NCBI RefSeq assembly: GCF_047946665.1
Contig: NZ_CP172312.1
Span: forward strand, 620,001 to 684,000
Direction of reading: 5' to 3'
Length of the DNA: 64,000 bases
Origin: Allohahella sp002354735
GTDB taxonomy: Bacteria; Pseudomonadota; Gammaproteobacteria; Pseudomonadales; Oleiphilaceae
In this document: positions 16,070-23,610 of the stretch, in pieces
Layout of the letters: the number at the start of each line of letters is the position of its first letter
How positions within the stretch are numbered: the stretch's first letter is position 1
Notes under the pieces: model-generated
What the model was told of the DNA's origin: nothing
The model's database searches: none
Seen by the model: only the letters and a program-made list of their open reading frames with translations
Translations under genes and position numbers: made by a program

Positions 16070-17932
16070 TCAGTGCACGGCAGTGCTGCGGAAGGTCACA
16101 GGAAAGGATTCGATGAAGGGCGCCACGGCGCTCACTTCGAGCGGTCGACTGAGCAGAAAGCCCTGGGTGATATCGCAGTTCATTTTCTTCAGCTCTGCCA
16201 GCTGCTGATGCGTTTCGATGCCCTCCGCAATGACTTGCAGCCCCAGACTCTTCGCAAGTGACACAATGCTTCGGCAGATAGTCTCACCACCGTTGCCGCT
16301 GCCGAGCTCTCTGACAAAGGATTGATCAACTTTCAGCGCTGCCAGCGGCAGGCGGTGGAGCTGACTGAGTGATGAGTAGCCGGTACCAAAATCATCGACA
16401 TGAAACGTGAAGCCGAGATCGCAGGCCTCCTGCATATTTTCTGCCGCCTGAATGACGTCATCGACAAGGCTGCGTTCCGTAATTTCCAGTACCAGTTCAG
16501 CAGCAGTAACCCTGGTTTCGGCAAGTATCCGCTGGAGCCATAGGGTGAACTCAGGGCGAAGCAGGTCTTGTGCCGTCAGGTTCACCGCAACAGGCTGCAT
16601 GGCAATGCCACAGGAGCGCCATTCCACGAGCTGTTGACATACGGCTCGAAGAACCCAGTCGGTCAGGGAAAGAATAAGTTCGGAATGCTCTGCCGCCGGG
16701 ATGAATTCCGCTGGAGATACCTCGCCAAGTGCAGCATCTGTCCAACGTAGCAAGGCTTCAAAACCAGCTATTGATCCTGTCTCCAGGTTTATCTTCGGCT
16801 GATACACCAGCCGCAGGGCATCTTCCTCGATCGCACTGCGCAAGCGGTTCCCGAGCTGAAAGCTGCGCTGGAGATTTTCTCCCATCTTGAACGAATACAA
16901 GCCGAGCGCCTGGTCTGGCGACGAAATCTGGTGGGGGCGCGCAAGCTCTGCCTGTCTTAGAAGCTGGGTGATGTCGGCTTCGCCTTCCTGTGACATGCTG
17001 ACGCCTACGGTTGGCAATAGGCGGTGCCGCGCATGCGCCAACGGCTCGATAAAGGCCTGATACACAGCGTGCGCAGTGACCGCGAGGGCGGTGCCATCAG
17101 GTGTCCATGGATAGAGGGCTGCGAACCGACCCTCGCCAAGTGCACCAACGAAAAACGCAGTCTGGAATATCTCGCCGATGCGCTCTGCGATATCTGTATC
17201 AAGCTTGAGCTGGTCGGCCTGCGTGAGGCTCAGGATAGCGCTGGAGTACTCGTCGAGTCCCAGAACAAGGACCACTGCCGTACCGTTTTGCGCAAGATAA
17301 CCCGATGCTCGATCTATGAAGAGTCGCCGATTCGGAAGACCCGTCGCGGGATCAAACAGCGCACCACGAGCTATGATTTCTCGATGTTCGTGCAGCTGCA
17401 GATCATGATTCAACTCTCGCTCGACGACCGAAGCGAGTTGAAGGAGTAATTCGCGGTCTTTGCCCTCCAGTACTCTGGCTACTGTGTCCACAATACAAAG
17501 TGTGCCCAGTGCACGCCCCTTGCTACTGCGCAGAACGGCGCCGGCGTAAAAGCGGATTCCAGGTTCGCCAATGACAGAGGGGTTTTGACTGAATCTCGCA
17601 TCGAGCAGCGCATCTTCGATGACAAGCAGCCGATCCTCGAGAATGGCATGACTACAAAACGAGACCTCTCGAGGGGTCTCCTCGACGTCAAGGCCCTGGC
17701 AGGACTTGAACCATTGTCGGTTCGCGTCGATCAGGCTGACGAGAACGAATGGCACATCGAAGATCCTCGCTGCCAGACGTGTGAGGTCGTCGAAACGTTC
17801 TTCGTGGGCCGTATCCAGGATGTTCAGTGCATACAGGTCTTCGAGCCGTTGGTCTTCGTCCACCGGTAACCTGGCTACACTAAACCGCTCACTAGAAGTC
17901 ATTTCAGGAAGCGTACTTCGATTCGATGCCAT
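16070..17932 (-). CDS. Cytosolic GAF-GGDEF-EAL protein, probable cyclic-di-GMP phosphodiesterase
   Basis: 620 residues, no membrane segment. A GAF domain (about 30-175) includes Ser-Phe-Cys-Ser-His-Ala-Ile and Gly-Thr-Leu-Cys-Ile-Val-Asp. The GGDEF domain (about 195-340) is degenerate: the signature reads Gly-Glu-Gly-Arg-Phe, so cyclase activity is unlikely. The EAL domain (about 355-610) keeps Glu-Ala-Leu-Leu-Arg-Trp, the Asn in Val-Asn-Leu-Thr-Ala, Glu-Ile-Thr-Glu, Asp-Asp-Phe-Gly-Thr-Gly, the catalytic Lys in Leu-Lys-Val-Asp-Gln, and Gln-Gly-Phe, so it should hydrolyse cyclic-di-GMP. The GAF domain suggests control by a small ligand. It converges with the broken DinB gene with 8 bp between. 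Confidence 0.9.
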   Translation of the reverse strand: MASNRSTLPEMTSSERFSVARLPVDEDQRLEDLYALNILDTAHEERFDDLTRLAARIFDVPFVLVSLIDANRQWFKSCQGLDVEETPREVSFCSHAILEDRLLVIEDALLDARFSQNPSVIGEPGIRFYAGAVLRSSKGRALGTLCIVDTVARVLEGKDRELLLQLASVVERELNHDLQLHEHREIIARGALFDPATGLPNRRLFIDRASGYLAQNGTAVVLVLGLDEYSSAILSLTQADQLKLDTDIAERIGEIFQTAFFVGALGEGRFAALYPWTPDGTALAVTAHAVYQAFIEPLAHARHRLLPTVGVSMSQEGEADITQLLRQAELARPHQISSPDQALGLYSFKMGENLQRSFQLGNRLRSAIEEDALRLVYQPKINLETGSIAGFEALLRWTDAALGEVSPAEFIPAAEHSELILSLTDWVLRAVCQQLVEWRSCGIAMQPVAVNLTAQDLLRPEFTLWLQRILAETRVTAAELVLEITERSLVDDVIQAAENMQEACDLGFTFHVDDFGTGYSSLSQLHRLPLAALKVDQSFVRELGSGNGGETICRSIVSLAKSLGLQVIAEGIETHQQLAELKKMNCDITQGFLLSRPLEVSAVAPFIESFPVTFRSTAVH

Positions 17933-18175
17933 TGTTCTTATACTTCGTGGACTGGTCGATCTTTGAATAATCTAGTGACCAGCACGTCGAGTTCTACATT
18001 AAAGATGTTAAGAAATGTATCGGCTCGTAGCCAGCACAGCCACAGCAGTCGGATCCGGACGGATCGAATCCGCGGTCTGTTTCGTCGGCCCTTAAGCCTT
18101 GGCATGCCGTCAATTGCCCTGTAAGTCTTTAGGCTGTCGTACTATCCAATAACATGAGAAGACCAAGGATCAGCA

Positions 18176-19054
18176 ATGTCCAACGATATCTATACACCGC
18201 CAAAAGTCTGGGAATGGGATCAGGAAAACGGCGGCGCCTTCGCCAAGATCAATCGTCCTGTAGCCGGTCCGACACATGAGAAAGAGCTCCCGGTAGGTCA
18301 GCACCCATTACAGCTGTACTCGCTCGCCACTCCGAATGGCGTTAAAGTCACCATCATGCTGGAGGAGTTGCTGGCGCTGGGAAAGACCGGTGCTGAATAC
18401 GACGCTCACCTTATCAAGATCACTGAAGGCGACCAGTTCGGCAGTGGCTTCGTCGGCGTCAATCCAAACTCGAAAATTCCTGCAATGCTGGACAACAGCA
18501 CCAGCCCATCCACGCGCATATTCGAATCTGGCTCAATATTGCTGTATCTGGCAGAGAAATTTCATGCTTTCATTCCCAACGACCCTGCAAAGCGTACTGA
18601 GTGTCTGTCATGGCTGTTCTGGCAGATGGGCAGCGCGCCGATGCTCGGTGGCGGCTTTGGCCATTTTTATGCCTATGCACCAGAGAAATACGCGTATCCG
18701 ATCAACCGCTATACAATGGAGGTGAAGCGACAGTTGGATGTGCTGGATCGGCAGTTGGGTGAAAACCGTTATATCGCTGGTGATGACTATAGTATCGCCG
18801 ATATTGCCATCTGGCCCTGGTACGGCGCGCTGGTCACGAACAAGGTCTATGAAGCTGCTGAGTTCCTTGAGGCGCACAAGTACAAGAACGTGCTGCGCTG
18901 GACTCATGAGCTGGAGCAGAGGCCTGCTGTGAAACGCGGCCGCATGGTGAACCGGACCTGGGGTGATCCTGCCGAGCAGCTGCACGAGCGACACGACGCC
19001 AGCGACTTTGAGACCAAAACGCAGGATAAGCTCGGGGCTTCTGCGGAGCAGTGA
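18176..19054 (+). CDS. yghU: YghU-type glutathione-dependent disulfide-bond oxidoreductase
   Basis: 292 residues of the nu-class glutathione transferase family. The N-terminal extension typical of YghU (Tyr-Thr-Pro-Pro-Lys-Val-Trp) precedes the thioredoxin-like domain (about 45-130) with Thr-Pro-Asn-Gly-Val-Lys-Val and a Glu-Ser-Gly glutathione-binding turn (about 120). The helical C-terminal domain spans about 140-270. The family reduces disulfides with two glutathiones. The stop overlaps a possible GTG start of the TetR gene, and the downstream NemA-like enzyme suggests a shared electrophile-stress role. Confidence 0.93.
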   Translation: MSNDIYTPPKVWEWDQENGGAFAKINRPVAGPTHEKELPVGQHPLQLYSLATPNGVKVTIMLEELLALGKTGAEYDAHLIKITEGDQFGSGFVGVNPNSKIPAMLDNSTSPSTRIFESGSILLYLAEKFHAFIPNDPAKRTECLSWLFWQMGSAPMLGGGFGHFYAYAPEKYAYPINRYTMEVKRQLDVLDRQLGENRYIAGDDYSIADIAIWPWYGALVTNKVYEAAEFLEAHKYKNVLRWTHELEQRPAVKRGRMVNRTWGDPAEQLHERHDASDFETKTQDKLGASAEQ

Positions 19055-19075
19055 GTCTGCCAGACTTGCAGTTAG

Positions 19076-19090
19076 TAGACGACCGGTCTA
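19076..19090. promoter_or_regulatory. Palindromic operator O1 before the TetR gene
   Basis: TAGAC (19076-19080) and GTCTA (19086-19090) form an inverted repeat with a 5-nt centre that itself contributes to a GACCGGTC palindrome. The same half-sites, 2 nt apart, occur before the nemA gene. The position just before the first good methionine of the TetR protein fits autorepression. Confidence 0.7.
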
Positions 19091-19092
19091 TT

Positions 19093-19689
19093 ATGTGTCG
19101 CATGACATCAAACGACACCCGCAATCACATCATTCAGACCGGCGCCGAACTTATCGGGCAGAAGGGCTTTGGGTCCACGGGCATCAATGCCGTGCTCACA
19201 GCCGCCGGTGTGCCAAAGGGGTCGTTCTATCACTACTTTGCCAGCAAGAATGATTTTGGGCTGGCGGTAATAGATACCTTTGCGGATGAGTACGATACGA
19301 AGCTTGAGGCGATTCTGAAAGACACGACTCGCTCTTGTGTCGAGCGTCTGCAGGCCTATTTCGATATTGGACTGGAAGCCATGGCCAGTTGTGAGCTCAC
19401 TCGTGGCTGCCTTATCGGCAACCTGGGCCAGGAGCTGGCAGGGCAGAACGAGGCCTTTCGAAAGCGGCTGGATACAGTGTTTCATAGCTGGGAAAAGCGC
19501 TTCGAGCAATGTATCGAAGAGGCTCAGCAGGCTGGTGACGTAGATGCTTCAGTGAATGCGGCCGATGCTGCGAGCCTTCTGCTGTCTGGGTGGGAGGGCG
19601 CCATTCTGCGAGCCAAGGTGCTGAAATCGCCTGAGCCAATGGAGCGTTTCGTCAGAGTCTTCTTTCGTCAGTGCCTTGGCATTGGGTAA
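19093..19689 (+). CDS. TetR-family repressor, NemR-like by context
   Basis: 198 residues from ATG 19093; ATG 19102 and a GTG at 19051 overlapping the yghU stop are alternatives. I prefer a start after the operator because the 19051 start would put the operator inside the coding sequence. The helix-turn-helix (about 10-55) has Gly-Val-Pro-Lys-Gly-Ser-Phe-Tyr-His-Tyr-Phe, the TetR signature. The ligand domain contains Arg-Gly-Cys-Leu-Ile-Gly-Asn, with a cysteine that might sense electrophiles as in E. coli NemR (inference). Paired palindromes before this gene and nemA indicate that it represses both. Confidence 0.87.
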   Translation: MCRMTSNDTRNHIIQTGAELIGQKGFGSTGINAVLTAAGVPKGSFYHYFASKNDFGLAVIDTFADEYDTKLEAILKDTTRSCVERLQAYFDIGLEAMASCELTRGCLIGNLGQELAGQNEAFRKRLDTVFHSWEKRFEQCIEEAQQAGDVDASVNAADAASLLLSGWEGAILRAKVLKSPEPMERFVRVFFRQCLGIG

Positions 19690-19711
19690 ATTTTTTTCGC
19701 GACCTTTCTAG

Positions 19712-19723
19712 TAGACTGGTCTA
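19712..19723. promoter_or_regulatory. Palindromic operator O2 before nemA
   Basis: TAGACTGGTCTA is a near-perfect dyad: TAGAC and GTCTA are exact reverse complements around TG. It lies 43 bp before the nemA ATG and shares its half-sites with O1, so it is the likely binding site of the TetR regulator. Confidence 0.75.
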
Positions 19724-19766
19724 ATCAAAGCTGGTTTTATCAAGTGAATTCAGAAGGAGATTGTTC

Positions 19767-20888
19767 ATGAGTGATTCAAAAGACATCCTGTTCCAGTCAT
19801 ATGACATCGGCTCACTAACGCTGCCAAATCGCGTCCTCATGTCACCGCTGACCCGGTCACGAGCATCGCAGCCGGGCGATGTCCCCAACGACATGAATGC
19901 CCGTTACTACGCGCAGCGCGCTGGTGCTGGCCTGATCATCAGTGAGGCCACCCAGGTTTCGCCACAGGGCAAGGGTTATGCTTTTACGCCGGGCATCCAC
20001 TCCTCGGATCAGATTCAGGGCTGGCGCAAGGTTACAGACGCGGTGCACAAGGCAGGCGGTCGTATTCATCTGCAGCTCTGGCACGTGGGTAGAATCTCGC
20101 ATCCGGACCTGCAGCCTGACGGTGCGCAACCGGTTGCACCCTCGGCTATCAAGCCCGAAGGTGCGAAAACTTTCGTCAGCGCGGAGTCAGGCATGGTTGA
20201 GATTCCACAGCCGAGAGCGCTGAGGACTGAGGAGATTCAGGACATCGTCGATCAGTTCCGCAAGGGCGCGCAGAATGCCAAAGAGGCCGGGTTTGATGGG
20301 GTGGAAGTTCATGGTGCCAACGGCTATCTCCTGGACCAGTTTCTCAAGAGCGGCAGCAACAAGCGCACCGATGAGTTCGGAGGCTCGCTCGAGAATCGCC
20401 TGCGCCTGCCACTGATGGTCGTGCAAGCCGTCGTCGATGTGTGGGGTAAGGACAAGGTCGGCATTCGTGTCAGCCCGACCGGTAGCTTCAACGACATGTA
20501 CGACGAAAACCCGCTGGAAACCTTCGGCGAATTTGCCAAGCAGTTGAACGATATGGGTATCGCCTATATCGAGGTCGTAGAGGATTCGTTTCAGGGTAAT
20601 CATGCAGACGGTCGCCCAGAGGAGGTCATCGATGCGATTAAGGCCGGCTTCAAGGGCACCTATATCGCCAACGGCGACTACAGCGCCGACGAAGCTCGCA
20701 AGCGTATCAGTGCTGGTCGCTGCGACCTCGTCACCTTCGGACGTCTCTATATCTCGAATCCGGATCTTGCAGAGCGCTTCCGTCAGAACGCACCGTTGAA
20801 CGATTGGGATGGCGACACCTTCTATGGCGGCGACGAGCGCGGCTATACCGATTATCCGGCACTGGAAGAAGCTGAAGCCACTAGCTGA
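19767..20888 (+). CDS. nemA: Old yellow enzyme, N-ethylmaleimide reductase type
   Basis: 373 residues from ATG 19767, with AAGGAGA about 7 nt upstream. A complete FMN-binding TIM barrel: Ser-Pro-Leu-Thr-Arg-Ser-Arg-Ala near residue 27, Gln-Leu-Trp-His-Val-Gly-Arg (about 98-104), His-Gly-Ala-Asn-Gly-Tyr-Leu-Leu-Asp-Gln-Phe (about 185) with the substrate-anchoring His/Asn pair, and a C-terminal phosphate-binding Phe-Gly-Arg. It uses NADPH to reduce activated alkenes such as maleimides, quinones and nitro compounds. It follows the TetR regulator and its operator, and an SDR gene comes 31 bp later, probably co-transcribed. Confidence 0.94.
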   Translation: MSDSKDILFQSYDIGSLTLPNRVLMSPLTRSRASQPGDVPNDMNARYYAQRAGAGLIISEATQVSPQGKGYAFTPGIHSSDQIQGWRKVTDAVHKAGGRIHLQLWHVGRISHPDLQPDGAQPVAPSAIKPEGAKTFVSAESGMVEIPQPRALRTEEIQDIVDQFRKGAQNAKEAGFDGVEVHGANGYLLDQFLKSGSNKRTDEFGGSLENRLRLPLMVVQAVVDVWGKDKVGIRVSPTGSFNDMYDENPLETFGEFAKQLNDMGIAYIEVVEDSFQGNHADGRPEEVIDAIKAGFKGTYIANGDYSADEARKRISAGRCDLVTFGRLYISNPDLAERFRQNAPLNDWDGDTFYGGDERGYTDYPALEEAEATS

Positions 20889-20919
20889 TTCTCACGAAAA
20901 CCATTCAAGGAGTATTGAT

Positions 20920-21669
20920 ATGAGCAAAGTAACAGATTCAATAAAGGGTAAAGTCGTCATCATCACTGGCGCCAGTAGCGGCCTCGGCGAAGCCACCGCC
21001 CGCCGCCTGGCCGAACGGGGTGCCAGACTGGTACTGGCAGCTCGCCGTGAAGAGCGCCTGCAGAGCCTGCAAAAAGAACTCACCGCCAAAGACGCAGAAG
21101 TCATCTATCAGGTGACCGATGTGACTGACCGCAAGCAGGTCGAATCCCTGGCGAAGGCTGCGAAAGACAAATTCGGTCGCATCGACGTTCTGGTCAATAA
21201 TGCCGGGCTCATGCCCCTGGCACCGCTCGACAAGCTCAAGGTGGATGAGTGGGAGCAGATGATCGACGTCAACATCAAGGGTGTGATGTACGGCATCGCC
21301 GCTGTATTACCGACCATGCGTGAGCAGCACAGCGGTCATGTGATCAACCTGTCTTCCGTTGCCGGCCATAAGGTGTTCCAGGGCGCCGCAGTCTACTGCG
21401 CAACTAAATATGCGGTAAGGGCCTTGTCGGAAGGGCTGAGAATGGAGGCTGGCGATGAGATTCGTAGTACGAACATCTCGCCTGGCGCTGTAGCGACTGA
21501 GCTAACAAGCACCATAACTGATCCGAAGGCGGCCAAGGCAGCGGACGAGATGTACAAGGTGGCCATCGATCCGGATGCTGTTGCGCGCGCCATCGTGTTT
21601 GCCATCGAGCAGCCACATGATGTCGATATCAATGAGATCATTCTGCGGCCTACTGCGCAGGAACTCTAG
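20920..21669 (+). CDS. Short-chain dehydrogenase/reductase (SDR)
   Basis: 249 residues from ATG 20920, which follows AAGGAGT by 7 nt. The NAD(P)-binding Thr-Gly-Ala-Ser-Ser-Gly-Leu-Gly is at about residues 14-21, Asn-Asn-Ala-Gly at about 89-92, catalytic Ser in Ser-Ser-Val-Ala-Gly and Tyr-x-x-x-Lys in Tyr-Cys-Ala-Thr-Lys at about 158-162. An Arg pair after the second strand suggests NADPH. Classical SDR; the substrate is unknown. Its place after nemA suggests a role in finishing reduction of carbonyl electrophiles. Confidence 0.92.
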   Translation: MSKVTDSIKGKVVIITGASSGLGEATARRLAERGARLVLAARREERLQSLQKELTAKDAEVIYQVTDVTDRKQVESLAKAAKDKFGRIDVLVNNAGLMPLAPLDKLKVDEWEQMIDVNIKGVMYGIAAVLPTMREQHSGHVINLSSVAGHKVFQGAAVYCATKYAVRALSEGLRMEAGDEIRSTNISPGAVATELTSTITDPKAAKAADEMYKVAIDPDAVARAIVFAIEQPHDVDINEIILRPTAQEL

Positions 21670-21791
21670 GCCATCGCTGCCTGATCGGTGTCTCTGGTCA
21701 GGCAAAGCTTCTTCTGAGGCTCAAGCACGGGTAAAGTGCATCCTCTGAAACGGTCCGCATTCGACTTCAAACCAGTAAAGAGGGTATCCAG

Positions 21792-22490
21792 GTGACTGAG
21801 CTTGTAGATTATCAATTGAACGATGGCATCGCGACGATCACGATCAACAATGGCAAGGCCAACGCGCTCAGTCATGAGGTGTTCGAGGCGTTGAACAGCG
21901 CACTTGATCAGGCGGAACAGGATAAGGCGATCGTAATCCTGACAGGGCAGGCAGGGATCTTCTCCGGTGGATACGATCTCAAGGAAATGCAGAAGGGGCC
22001 CAAGGAAGCTGTGGCGCTGGTCACAGTCGGATCAAAACTGACGAGACGCCTGTCTGCGTTTCCACTTCCAGTGATCGGCGCCTGCACCGGCCACGCTATT
22101 GCCAAGGGCGCCTTTATTCTTTTGTCAGTTGATTACCGGATAGGTATCGAGGGCAATTTCAAGCTCGGCCTGAACGAAGTGCTGATCGGCATGACCATGC
22201 ATCGCGCTGGCATCGAGATCGCACGTCACCGGCTGACACCACCACACTTTTATCGCTCCGTCATCAATGGCGAAATCTATAGTCCGGCGGGTGCGGTCGA
22301 GGCTGGTTTTCTTGATGAAGTCGTTGCAGCAGGTGTTTTGACTGAACGGGCGAACGCGGTGGCTCAGCAGTTCAAGAACCTGAATATGCGAGCGCATCAG
22401 CAGACCAAGGTGAAGGCGAAAGCTGAATATCTGGCACTGCTGGATCAGTGCATCGAGCAGGACAGCATGCATCTGGGCCTCGGCGGCTAA
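21792..22490 (+). CDS. Crotonase / enoyl-CoA hydratase family protein
   Basis: 232 residues from a GTG at 21792 with AGAGGG upstream. The crotonase fold is clear: Asn-Asn-Gly-Lys-Ala-Asn-Ala-Leu near the N-terminus, the oxyanion-hole Phe-Ser-Gly-Gly-Tyr-Asp (about 57-62), and Gly-His-Ala-Ile-Ala-Lys-Gly (about 100). The glutamates of true hydratases are not obvious, so the reaction could be hydration, isomerisation or CoA-thioester hydrolysis. It lies 122 bp after the SDR gene in the same direction. Confidence 0.88.
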   Translation: MTELVDYQLNDGIATITINNGKANALSHEVFEALNSALDQAEQDKAIVILTGQAGIFSGGYDLKEMQKGPKEAVALVTVGSKLTRRLSAFPLPVIGACTGHAIAKGAFILLSVDYRIGIEGNFKLGLNEVLIGMTMHRAGIEIARHRLTPPHFYRSVINGEIYSPAGAVEAGFLDEVVAAGVLTERANAVAQQFKNLNMRAHQQTKVKAKAEYLALLDQCIEQDSMHLGLGG

Positions 22491-22719
22491 AGCCTGAGCA
22501 AGTAGTCCGTCGGTGGTGCATCAGTACCTGGGTGCACCAAAACGGTCCGGCTTTAACCCCATTCTCCGCACCCTCACAGTGCGCCTGGCGCACGTTCCGT
22601 TCAGGCTGCTGAGTGTTCACAAAGATTATCACAATGTTTTCAAAGGATATTTAGGAAGGCGGAATGGCTGATGCTCTTGTCTCGGTCATACCTTCCCACT
22701 AATCCGAAGAGAACGTTCC

Positions 22720-23562
22720 ATGGCTTATATAGAACCCAATGAATTTGCGACCAAAATGGTCGACTCCGGTGAGCAGAAACTGTTCATGTCCACCAAGGAT
22801 ACTTTGGTCAGGGCATTCATGGCTGGCGCCATCCTCGGTCTGGCGGCTTTCTTCGCCATTACCGTAATCGTCCAGACCGGTAGTCTGCTTGTGGGGGCCA
22901 TGTTGTTCCCGGTCGGCTTTATCATGCTGTACCTGATGAAATTTGATCTGCTCACCGGCGTATTTACGCTGGTGCCGCTCGCACTGCTCGATAAGCGACC
23001 AGGCTGCACACCCCGCAACGTGTTGAGAAACTGGGGCCTCGTTTTCGTCGGCAATTTTGCCGGTGCGCTCACGGTTGCCTTCTTCGCATCCTTCATCCTG
23101 ACATACGGCTATAACACTGATGGTGGCGAACTGGCTGCGAAAGTCGGCTCGATTGGTGAGTCGCGGACATTAGGCTACCAGGAGCACGGTATGGCGGGCT
23201 GGTTTACCATTTTCATCCGCGGCATGCTGTGTAACTGGATGGTGTCGATGGGTGTTGTAGGTGCCATGATTTCCACCTCGGCCACTGGCAAGATTGTAGC
23301 CATGTGGATGCCGGTCATGCTCTTCTTCTTCATGGGTTTCGAGCACTCAATCGTCAATATGTTCCTGTTTCCATTCTCGATGATCATGGGTGGTGAGTTC
23401 ACCATCATGGACTACCTGGTCTGGAACGAGATTCCTACCGTGCTTGGTAATCTGTTCGGTGGTCTGCTGCTGGTGGGTCTGCCAATCTACTGGACCCATG
23501 TCAGGACTAATCCAGAGCGTCGTGCGGCCAAGATCGCTACTGAAGGCCGTCTGGTATCGTAA
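22720..23562 (+). CDS. FNT-family formate/nitrite channel
   Basis: 280 residues with six membrane helices, homologous to FocA/NirC pentameric channels. Conserved features include an Ala-Phe-Met-Ala-Gly-Ala-Ile-Leu-Gly first helix, Leu-Phe-Pro-Val-Gly-Phe in the second half of repeat one, Gly-Met-Leu-Cys-Asn-Trp-Met-Val (about 163-170), and a Gly-Phe-Glu-His-Ser-Ile-Val-Asn-Met pore segment with its His (about 207-214). It carries small anions such as nitrite or formate across the inner membrane. The next gene, 47 bp on, is a fused phosphatase-kinase. No nitrite reductase is seen nearby. Confidence 0.92.
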   Translation: MAYIEPNEFATKMVDSGEQKLFMSTKDTLVRAFMAGAILGLAAFFAITVIVQTGSLLVGAMLFPVGFIMLYLMKFDLLTGVFTLVPLALLDKRPGCTPRNVLRNWGLVFVGNFAGALTVAFFASFILTYGYNTDGGELAAKVGSIGESRTLGYQEHGMAGWFTIFIRGMLCNWMVSMGVVGAMISTSATGKIVAMWMPVMLFFFMGFEHSIVNMFLFPFSMIMGGEFTIMDYLVWNEIPTVLGNLFGGLLLVGLPIYWTHVRTNPERRAAKIATEGRLVS

Positions 23563-23587
23563 CGATCACTACGCTACCTATGAGGAA

Positions 23588-23610
23588 TCCCCAGCCTGAA
23601 AAGGCGGGGA
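23588..23610 (+). promoter_or_regulatory. Hairpin covering the ribosome site and start of the kinase gene
   Basis: TCCCC (23588-23592) pairs with GGGGA (23606-23610), and GCCT (23594-23597) with AGGC (23602-23605), around a GAAA tetraloop, with one bulged A at 23593. The 3' arm holds the purine-rich ribosome site and the A of the ATG at 23610. Such a stem should block initiation until it is opened by ribosomes or another signal, or act as a weak attenuator after the FNT gene. Confidence 0.7.

Noticed and set aside
18050..18075. tRNA-like T-arm words (GGATCGAATCCG)
   Set aside because: No acceptor, D or anticodon arms can be folded around it; it is a simple inverted repeat in a promoter gap.
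22511..22537. Hairpin GGTGCA/TGCACC after the crotonase gene as a terminator
   Set aside because: Short stem, long loop and no T-run; too weak to call.
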